From Nitrospira sp. (GTDB taxonomy: Bacteria > Nitrospirota > Nitrospiria > Nitrospirales > Nitrospiraceae), in contig JBAOHZ010000009.1 in the NCBI GenBank assembly GCA_037045225.1, positions 1,798,001-1,862,000 of the forward strand: DNA of 64,000 nucleotides. Direction: 5' to 3'. Position numbers and translations under genes: made by a program. Under the pieces are notes generated by a model. That model worked only from the letters and a program-made list of their open reading frames with translations, was not told the DNA's origin and did not search any database. This document shows positions 54,892-62,015 of this stretch, piece by piece; position 1 is the first letter of the stretch; each line of letters starts with the position of its first letter.

Positions 54892-55563
54892 ATGATTGTT
54901 CGATTCATCACAAACCGGACTGGTTGCCGCCGATGGCGAACCACGTGTGCGTTGATGGGCCTCTCACTGTTCGTTGGCGGCTGTGCCCTCCAACAGGAGA
55001 TCTCGCGTACGCCGCGGACGGCGGTCGAACAACTGCTGCTGACGGGAGCCGTCGATCAAGCCTTGACGAATCTCACGCTGACGCTCCCGCCGCAGGCCGA
55101 TCTGCACCTGGAAGTCAGCGGGTTTTACATCGATCGCGGGCGATTGACGATGCGGGACCAAACCTCGGGTACGGTGCAGGATCCCACCCCGGATTCCTTC
55201 TTCGTTCAAAATACGGTCGCGGTGGCGCTCGGCCGGATGGGTTATCGTATTCGACATCGCGACGATCATCCTGCCTACCTCGTCCGTGTAGCCATTGAAT
55301 CGCTCGGCACCATGCAAGGCCTGACGTTTGTCGGCATGCCGCCCATCCAAAGCGTCATCATACCCTTTGCCCTTCCTGAGCTGACGCTGTATAAGCTTCA
55401 GGCCCAAAGCGGCTACGCGAGATTCCACCTCGATGTCTTCGAGAACCTCACCGGCGCTTACAAGGGATCCTCTGCCACGATCATCGGACGCACCCACTAC
55501 GATCAATACACAGCCCTGTTCTACATCACCTGGATTAGGACAGACCTCACCGCGCCGCCATAA
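54892..55563 (+). CDS. Putative lipoprotein
   Basis: A 223-residue protein with a lipoprotein signal (core LMGLSLFV, lipobox GGC). The mature part has the pattern of a small outer-membrane assembly lipoprotein: PRTAVEQLLLTGAVDQAL, FYIDRGRL and YLVRVAIESLGTMQG. No named family is assigned. It follows the SGNH hydrolase by about 67 bases. Confidence 0.65.
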   Translation: MIVRFITNRTGCRRWRTTCALMGLSLFVGGCALQQEISRTPRTAVEQLLLTGAVDQALTNLTLTLPPQADLHLEVSGFYIDRGRLTMRDQTSGTVQDPTPDSFFVQNTVAVALGRMGYRIRHRDDHPAYLVRVAIESLGTMQGLTFVGMPPIQSVIIPFALPELTLYKLQAQSGYARFHLDVFENLTGAYKGSSATIIGRTHYDQYTALFYITWIRTDLTAPP

Positions 55564-55822
55564 CGGAAATCGCGAGCCCTTGCTTCCGTTCGAGCCTCCA
55601 TGGCGAAGGCCTCCGCTCGAATCCGGATCAATCACCCGCCCTGCGCCCGCCTCAGGTCGCAGCTCAGAGTCAAGGGCACCGGTTGGTGAACTCATCTTCC
55701 CAATGTTGCTGAGAAATACCGTTCGTGACGCGACACGCCGTCATATTGCGAGCTAGAGGTGGGGACTAGACGCTGCAACAACGGAGGAGACATCCCCTTG
55801 CGGGAAGAGAGGCGAGGAGGAG

Positions 55823-55936
55823 CTACGGTTTCTTCTTTTTCTTGTCGGACGGATTGTCGGAGAAAAGCAACCAGGCAAGGACGACGAAACCAATCGCCAC
55901 CCCAGTTACAGCCAGCCATGTACCGAGTTTATCCAT
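55823..55936 (-). CDS. 37-residue single-span membrane protein
   Basis: A short gene that starts MDKLGTWLAVTG, crosses the membrane once (AIGFVVLAWLLF) and ends in a basic tail (DKKKKKP). Its ATG overlaps the thioesterase stop codon by one base (TAATG), with GAGGAG upstream, which strongly supports translational coupling. The role is unknown. Confidence 0.7.
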   Translation of the reverse strand: MDKLGTWLAVTGVAIGFVVLAWLLFSDNPSDKKKKKP

Positions 55937-56337
55937 TAGCTCCTCGTCTGTGGAAGTCCTTGTAGCGCAGCCAGAGTGGGTTTGTCGAGCCGCTTTATTT
56001 TCAACTGCTCATCCACTGCCACTAACTTGGCCGACCCTTCGACTACGAGACGCCCGCTACTCCGTTCCCGCAGGACATGCGCGAAGGTAAAGGAGGCTTG
56101 ACTCACCGCCGCCATCGTCGTCTCGATGACCAGCGTCTCACCATACCGCGCCGGCGATCGATAGTCGAGTTCGGCATGGACCACCATAAACTGCGTCCCC
56201 ACGTCTCGTAACTCTGCAACCGACAGGCCCCGCTCTTCGAGATAGTGGGTACGCGCCCGCTCGAAATACTTCAGATAGTTGGCGTAGTACACCACCCCGC
56301 CGCAGTCGGTGTCTTCGTAGTAGATTCTAATTTCCAT
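55936..56337 (-). CDS. ybgC: Hot-dog-fold acyl-CoA thioesterase (YbgC-like)
   Basis: A 133-residue hot-dog thioesterase. The N-terminal motif YYEDTDCGGVVYYANYLKYFERAR contains the catalytic Asp and the family's conserved tyrosines; IETTMAAVSQASFTF and GRLVVEGSAKLVAVD follow. YbgC-type enzymes hydrolyse acyl-CoA and often sit by the Tol-Pal genes; these are not in the window. ATG 56337 is chosen because homologues begin there. A repeat copy lies 20 bases upstream. Confidence 0.9.
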   Translation of the reverse strand: MEIRIYYEDTDCGGVVYYANYLKYFERARTHYLEERGLSVAELRDVGTQFMVVHAELDYRSPARYGETLVIETTMAAVSQASFTFAHVLRERSSGRLVVEGSAKLVAVDEQLKIKRLDKPTLAALQGLPQTRS

Positions 56338-56356
56338 GGGAGCGAATGGTGTAGAC

Positions 56357-56377
56357 AAGAGCTTATGGCGTATGGCC
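56357..56377. repeat. Dispersed repeat, left end of the four-helix-bundle cassette
   Basis: AAGAGCTTATGGCGTATGGC (plus strand) lies between the thioesterase start and the four-helix-bundle gene. It matches the repeats at 42297 and 42741 and is inverted relative to that at 56863-56892. Confidence 0.6.
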
Positions 56378-56425
56378 GGAACGACCGGAGTAGATGGCAA
56401 ATGCCTTATCGCAAAAGCGCTTTCT

Positions 56426-56788
56426 TCACTCCAGTGCGTTCCGGAATGCATTGATGCTCTTTGCCAGCTTCTGACCTTCATCGTACAACGCCTTGTGTTC
56501 AAGGTCGGCAATATATGCTTGCTCCGCCGCGAGACAGGACGCAGCCACGACTTCGACCGTCGAACCTAGGGCAATTTCCAGATGATAGTCAAAAGCCTTT
56601 TTAGAGCTCTTGGCCGAACCTTCGGCAATATTGAGGCAAATGGAATTCACGGCTCTGTTCATCTGAGATCTTAATCCATAGTCCTCGTGGCGAGGGAATT
56701 TCGCCGTCGCCAAATATACTTTCGAAGCGTAATTTTTTGCCTTCTTCCATATATTGAGCGTTTCAAACCTGAATGACACTTCTTGCAC
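56426..56788 (-). CDS. Four-helix-bundle protein (S23 family)
   Basis: A 120-residue all-alpha protein of the S23/four-helix-bundle family: RFETLNIWKKAKNYASKVY, FPRHEDYGLRSQMNRAVNSICLNIAEG and the conserved helix ending LAKSINAFRNAL. Members occur in intervening sequences of 23S rRNA and near retroelements and other mobile DNA; the function is unknown, possibly nucleic-acid binding. The start is GTG with AAGG upstream. The gene is bracketed by inverted copies of a dispersed repeat. Confidence 0.85.
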   Translation of the reverse strand: MQEVSFRFETLNIWKKAKNYASKVYLATAKFPRHEDYGLRSQMNRAVNSICLNIAEGSAKSSKKAFDYHLEIALGSTVEVVAASCLAAEQAYIADLEHKALYDEGQKLAKSINAFRNALE

Positions 56789-56862
56789 TCAACCTTTCGA
56801 CTTCGGTGCGCGACAATTCAGCGCAGTCATCCGTTCCCTTAACCGCCCCGATCTCCCCCCTC

Positions 56863-56892
56863 CTAGCCATAAGCTATAAGCCATATGCTCTT
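56863..56892. repeat. Dispersed repeat, right end of the four-helix-bundle cassette
   Basis: On the minus strand AAGAGCATATGGCTTATAGC begins at 56892, directly at the stop codon of the CARF-HEPN gene, and continues TTATGGCTAG. It is inverted relative to the copy at 56357-56377. Confidence 0.65.
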
Positions 56893-58148
56893 TAGAGGTT
56901 AAGATTCGGAAACTTCGGCAGCGAGGACTCACTCACGCTGGTGAGTTTCATCACCACATCGGAGAACTGCTGTACGCGTTCGGCTTTGATCGCCTCAAAC
57001 CCGTGGCCCAGCACGGCATGGTTGGCGGCATCGAGGAGCGGCTTCATCTTGGGCCAATCGCGGAGAAACGCCTGCCCCATCTGATCACCCAGGCCGGCCA
57101 ATGCCCGGAACTGGCTCTGCAACGGGAGCTTATACTTCCCGTCCACATCGTCCAGGTAACAGGTGCGGCAGGTGTCCCGCATCGCCTCGGGCAATTGCTC
57201 CGGCTGCACATCCCAGGTCTTGATCTTGTACTGCTTGAAGAGTTGCCGCTGAGCGCAGGCTTCCATCGCGCGCATGAGTGCCACCATGGCCCGCTCATAA
57301 TCATGGTCCACGTGGGCGCGACGATGGGCATGTGCGAGCAGATCGAGCACGACCCCTTCCTTCACGTCGGCGGGATCCAGTACCAGCTTTTCCAAAAATC
57401 CGTTATTGGCTTTAATGAACGGCAGAAGCGCCTTTAACCCGGGCGGCCCACCCCAGAGCGACGCCATGTCCAGCGCCTTCAGCGAGGTCTTCAGTTTGTC
57501 CCAGGCCTGGCGGTAATGAAACTGCTCCCACAACCCATACCCCGACGACAATTCCCCCAAGGCTCGATAGAGGGGTTTCTGCCCACCGCTCACGCGAGCT
57601 TCCAGCGTATGAAACAAGGTCGCGGCGGCCCTGAACGAACCGTGATTGAACGCCTCGCTGGCCTCCCGGCGCACCACCACTGCCGACTCATCCCAGGGAT
57701 TGCCTTGCAGCCAATACTTGGTCAGGCCGCCGATCGCGATCGCTTCACCCTCTTCGCGACCCACCGCATCAACCAGACTGATGACTCGCGATGTCCAAGG
57801 TTGACTGACCGTCGCCAGCGCCGCGGCCATGGCGGGGGTCGCTCCCGTCAAATCGACCACGACCTCACCCACCTGCACAGCCCAATTGCGAAACAGGTCG
57901 TGAATGGTTCGTGACAAGGCCTGATGACAGACCATCACGTCGGCCGGATCGGGTGTCACCACCCAGTCCCAGCGCTTCGGCATCTGTTGCACCAGCGGTT
58001 GCACCGCCTCCTCGACCTGCGTTTTCGCAGATTCCGGCACAAAAAAGCAGAGCAATTCCGGCTGCAGTCGATTGATGACATAGGCGGCGAGCGCCGGTGC
58101 GTCGGTGAAGGCGAGGATGAGCGCTTTGACAGGAGTATCCGCAGGCAT
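56892..58148 (-). CDS. CARF-HEPN (Csm6-like, TIGR02710-type) protein, no CRISPR locus nearby
   Basis: A 418-residue cytoplasmic protein. The N-terminal half looks like a CARF domain: KALILAFTDAPALAAYV, then VVVDLTGATPAMAAALA, matching the DLTGGTK-like loop of CARF proteins that bind cyclic oligoadenylate. The C-terminal half is helical, with a HEPN RNase-type motif R-x4-H (Arg277-His282 in RRAHVDHD). This fits the CRISPR-associated 02710 family, an RNase activated by second messengers. No cas gene or array is in the window, so it may be orphan, act with a distant type III system or be in another defence. Start lacks a strong ribosome-binding site. Confidence 0.72.
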   Translation of the reverse strand: MPADTPVKALILAFTDAPALAAYVINRLQPELLCFFVPESAKTQVEEAVQPLVQQMPKRWDWVVTPDPADVMVCHQALSRTIHDLFRNWAVQVGEVVVDLTGATPAMAAALATVSQPWTSRVISLVDAVGREEGEAIAIGGLTKYWLQGNPWDESAVVVRREASEAFNHGSFRAAATLFHTLEARVSGGQKPLYRALGELSSGYGLWEQFHYRQAWDKLKTSLKALDMASLWGGPPGLKALLPFIKANNGFLEKLVLDPADVKEGVVLDLLAHAHRRAHVDHDYERAMVALMRAMEACAQRQLFKQYKIKTWDVQPEQLPEAMRDTCRTCYLDDVDGKYKLPLQSQFRALAGLGDQMGQAFLRDWPKMKPLLDAANHAVLGHGFEAIKAERVQQFSDVVMKLTSVSESSLPKFPNLNL

Positions 58149-58405
58149 GACGGCGAACTATACCACTGCACTCCTGCTGCTTCAATGAACGGGGGTTTGC
58201 CGGTAGTGTGGTCAGGGCCAAATGGTTTGTTACTTAGGGCGTTGATATGTTCGCTGGGGGCAATAACTCGTTCGCGAAGGGGCACACTGAACTGGACTGT
58301 TTTGAAAATTTATTGTGACCTGTTTGGCAGACTACGAGCTTTCAGCAGCCTCCTGCATGACGAAATGGCGACAGGGCGAAAACTTGAGGCCAGGTTCGTT
58401 GTCGA

Positions 58406-61400
58406 CTACTGCTTTGCCCAATGCACGGCTATCCAGAAGTCCCGAATGGCTTTGTCGCTGAACTCGAACGTGTGCTCGCCGATTGCGCTGGCCGGCAGTT
58501 CGCCGGTGGCCACCGCCCCCGATACCAGCAGATCAGTGGCAGCACCCGTGAGCGGGAACTCCTTATTCGTTCCCGCTGCTAGACGTGCCTGGAGTGGCGC
58601 GCCTGGCGCCCCGTCGCTTCGGCGTGCCCACAGTTGCATGGCCTTCATCGGACCCAAGCGGTCCTTGCTCCAGAGCGGGAAGTGTTCCTTGTGCAGTGAC
58701 AGACTGAGCGCGAACTTGCCATTGGCCCGGGCGGGGGCCCCGAGAAACTTCGCCCATTCGGCAGGGAATTCTTCGCGCATCGAGAACAATCGCACCGAGC
58801 CGAATGATGTGCCGACGTCAATACGAGCCTTCAGCGCCTCCATCGCGGCGTCGCGCAACGGCTTGCCGCCTTCACGGGCTGTAAAACGCACATGCAAGAC
58901 GACGTCGGCAATTGTGGCGTAATCAGAGGACTGGGGATCTTTTTTGCGCGGATCGGCCGACAACCTCACCTGCCACGTGCTGATGGCCCCGCTGTACTCA
59001 AAAGGCAGATAGCGCTCGTCACGAAGGTTGGGCTCGAACAATCCGCTGTCGTTCTGCGCCGAGCTGGTGACGATGGATTGTACGCTACCCAGGTGGTCGC
59101 TAAAACGGGGGTCGGTGGTATCGGCTCGCTCATATCCATCGCCCACTAAAGACGATACGCGCGTAGAGCTACGAAGCAACGTCAGTGTGCAAGCGAGGCT
59201 GGCGTAGGGCCCACTCACGCAAGGAATGCTCAGCGAAACCGATTTCAGGCGCCGGAAGTAGTGCCCGGGTCCATCCAGATCAAATAGCGATTCAGGCAAT
59301 TGGATTGTGCATGAGCCCGTGCTGCGCAGCTCGACCAGCGCGCGTGGGTCCAGTTGCAGCAGACTCACATGCTTGGTCAGCTCATACTCACGCTGGTTCT
59401 GCTCATGGTAGGCCATCTCCATGCGCTTGATGTCCAGCAGCAGGCGCTCGCCAGCCAGCAACCCCTCTTTGCCGGCCTGGTAATCGAACTTCAGATAACT
59501 CAGGCCGGGTTGGCCGAGTTCATGCTGAAGCGCCCGCTCGGCCTTTCGCGCAACGTCGAAGGCAAACTGGAAAGCTCGTGCGTGCAAGCCCCTGAGCTCT
59601 CGCTTCATCCAGGCATACAAGGGCTTGTTGGTCTTCTTGCCATCGCTGCTCATACCCTCGCTATTGAGGAACCGTTCGATCTCGTCGGCATGCTCCATCT
59701 GCTTGCGGTGGTTGCGCAGTTCCATCTCGGCAACGGCCTCGCGGATCTGCGCGGCACGGATCTGCTTAAAGACCTGATTGATCTCGCCGACAGCGAGGTT
59801 GCTCTGAAATGCCCAGTCCTGCTCACGGCGGGCATAGCTGCCGATACGGGCAGCCTTTCCAGCCTCATATGAGTTCCGTCCCGCGGAAGATGTCGCTCCA
59901 TCAGCCGCCATAGACAGCTGAGTCGAAAGAGCACGCCCACCAAACTGAATGGCTGCACCCACACCCATCGGTTGGGCCTGAGCCCCAAGCTCGGGTATCA
60001 AGCTCAAGAATTTCGCAATCATGCTGAGCGAAGCGCCTTCTTCCTGTAACGATTGGGCTGTCTTCAGGCGAATCAATTCCTCACTCTCGTAGCTGCTGAT
60101 GAATCGCCCACCGGACTCACCAAAATTCTGGACAATGTCCATATTCAAGTCTCGAACAGACAGCAGGGGCTCCTGCGTCACCAGACTCAACTTCTGCAGA
60201 CTCTCTCGATCCAACTCCTCAAGTACCGGCAGCGACTTGGTGATGTCTTCCGCCTTCGCGCCTAGCTGCTGCTCGTAGTAGCTGTAACGCTGCACGGCCA
60301 GTGCCAGCGACTGGACAAGGCCCTCCTTCGCCTTGACTGCTTCCTGCCACTGGGCATACCGCACCTGCTCCACCATTTTCATCAGCACCTGCTCGTGCCG
60401 TGCACGCATCAAGGCCAACACCTCGCCTTCCTCCTTCTCCATTGCTGCGAGCTGCCCATTGCCGATAACCATGACTTGCTGCGCCAGCTCTGTGGCCTTC
60501 TGCAGCAAAACCGCGCATCGCACCAGGGGGAGCGGCTGGTTTACCCCATTGACGATGGCTCCCACGTCCAGCCCAGACGCTGCAGCACGGGCCAACAAGG
60601 CGGGATCGATTGGAGGTTCGAACAAGGCGAGTTGCCGGAACACCCCTTGGAGGTTCAGGCTGTTGCGGATCTTGAACAGCCGATCTGCGACCGTGTCCCA
60701 ATAGGTCAGCAGCTTGTCGTTGCGCGGCACGCAGAAGTACAGCGCCTGACCCATGCTGCGCAGCGAGGCAACGCCCTGACTGCTGTTGGGTGGCGGCGGA
60801 GGCATCGTGGGCAATAGGTCGAATGGCAGTTCGGGTTCCAGATCGCGCAAGACCGAACCGAACAGTTCGAGATCGCCGCGCAGGTTATCGTAGGTCTGCG
60901 GCTTCACCCTGCCCTTGCGCGGTACGGCTTGCGGGCGTGGGCCAAGGATGTTGGCCGCCAGCACGTACAACATCATCGCCTCGTCGATTGCCTCACCCGT
61001 GTCCTGGCGGTACAGCGAGTCACCCCAATCAATCAGGTTGTCCAGGTAGGCCATCACCGTCTTGACCATATAGGCCTGCTGGCGCTGCCGCGCCACGGCG
61101 TGAGGCCGGAACGGCGTATTCATCCAGTCCTCAATGCTGCGCCGTGTGGCGTCCGCAATGGTCACGTCACCGTTTGCACCCTTGGCGAGGTTGACCAGCA
61201 GCTGTTCGACTGAGTGGGTCTCCAGGCTCAGGAACGGCAACACCTTCCAGAAGCGCTCGGGGGCCGGGCCATCGCTGTTGTCGGTGGGGTCGAACAGGAT
61301 ATGAAGCCACCGTTGCGCCTCGACGAAACGCCCGTTCTTGCTGAGGTGCATGGCCAGGGTCAGCGGCACATGAAAGAACAGCTCCCAGTTGTAGACCGAG

Positions 61401-61996
61401 TAGGCCCCGTGTGGGCTAAAATCCAACTCCTTAACCGGGTACGGCGACTTAACCTTACCTGTTGGCTGGTAAGCGGTGGCGCTAAAGATCTCCTCGAACA
61501 GCGCCGGGCGCGGCGCGCCATCGACGAGTTTTGCGTCAGTATCGGCGTTGAGCTTCGTCAGTCGTCCATTGGGCTCTCGCAGCCGCGCCCCATTGGGCAG
61601 GGCCACGTCGGTATTGGCCGCCGGCGCTGGCTTGAGGATTGATCCATCACTCAGCGTCAACAGGTGGCGGCCGGCGAAGCGCAAGACGACACCACTGGAC
61701 TTCACCGTCATGGTGTTCTCGGGCAGAAGGAAGGCAAGCTTGCCGGCCAGTTCCACTCGCACGACGAACTCGGTGTCCAGGGCCTGAAGGCCAGCCGTCC
61801 CATGGCGCAGCAGGCGTTGCAGCATGGTCTGCACGTAGGGATGCTGGTGCAGGAAAAAGTTGTACGAGAGCTCGCGGTTGCGGCGGGAGTAGTGACGCGT
61901 TTCGCGCGTCTCTACGATGCGGGATTTCACATGCTCAAACTCCGAGTAGGCTTGGCCGTGGAACACGCGGTCCTTAATGAAGAGTTGAGGGTTCAT
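58406..61996 (-). CDS. Toxin complex TcA subunit, C-terminal polypeptide (pore and TcB-binding domains)
   Basis: This 1,196-residue protein matches the C-terminal half of insecticidal Tc toxin TcA subunits (TcdA/TcaB/XptA type). It contains VYNWELFFHVPLTLAMHL, LHILFDPTDN, the long alpha-helical translocation channel (VFKQIRAAQIREAVAEMELRNH) and the C-terminal TcB-binding domain (FEYSGAISTWQVRL, IADVVLHVRFTAREGG). TcA forms a pentameric bell that delivers the TcB-TcC cocoon toxin. The start ATG 61996 follows AAGGAG. The upstream TcA part is a separate gene 19 bases away, as in split TcA types. Confidence 0.88.
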   Translation of the reverse strand: MNPQLFIKDRVFHGQAYSEFEHVKSRIVETRETRHYSRRNRELSYNFFLHQHPYVQTMLQRLLRHGTAGLQALDTEFVVRVELAGKLAFLLPENTMTVKSSGVVLRFAGRHLLTLSDGSILKPAPAANTDVALPNGARLREPNGRLTKLNADTDAKLVDGAPRPALFEEIFSATAYQPTGKVKSPYPVKELDFSPHGAYSVYNWELFFHVPLTLAMHLSKNGRFVEAQRWLHILFDPTDNSDGPAPERFWKVLPFLSLETHSVEQLLVNLAKGANGDVTIADATRRSIEDWMNTPFRPHAVARQRQQAYMVKTVMAYLDNLIDWGDSLYRQDTGEAIDEAMMLYVLAANILGPRPQAVPRKGRVKPQTYDNLRGDLELFGSVLRDLEPELPFDLLPTMPPPPPNSSQGVASLRSMGQALYFCVPRNDKLLTYWDTVADRLFKIRNSLNLQGVFRQLALFEPPIDPALLARAAASGLDVGAIVNGVNQPLPLVRCAVLLQKATELAQQVMVIGNGQLAAMEKEEGEVLALMRARHEQVLMKMVEQVRYAQWQEAVKAKEGLVQSLALAVQRYSYYEQQLGAKAEDITKSLPVLEELDRESLQKLSLVTQEPLLSVRDLNMDIVQNFGESGGRFISSYESEELIRLKTAQSLQEEGASLSMIAKFLSLIPELGAQAQPMGVGAAIQFGGRALSTQLSMAADGATSSAGRNSYEAGKAARIGSYARREQDWAFQSNLAVGEINQVFKQIRAAQIREAVAEMELRNHRKQMEHADEIERFLNSEGMSSDGKKTNKPLYAWMKRELRGLHARAFQFAFDVARKAERALQHELGQPGLSYLKFDYQAGKEGLLAGERLLLDIKRMEMAYHEQNQREYELTKHVSLLQLDPRALVELRSTGSCTIQLPESLFDLDGPGHYFRRLKSVSLSIPCVSGPYASLACTLTLLRSSTRVSSLVGDGYERADTTDPRFSDHLGSVQSIVTSSAQNDSGLFEPNLRDERYLPFEYSGAISTWQVRLSADPRKKDPQSSDYATIADVVLHVRFTAREGGKPLRDAAMEALKARIDVGTSFGSVRLFSMREEFPAEWAKFLGAPARANGKFALSLSLHKEHFPLWSKDRLGPMKAMQLWARRSDGAPGAPLQARLAAGTNKEFPLTGAATDLLVSGAVATGELPASAIGEHTFEFSDKAIRDFWIAVHWAKQ

Positions 61997-62015
61997 AGCT
62001 GTGCTCTCCTTTGAT

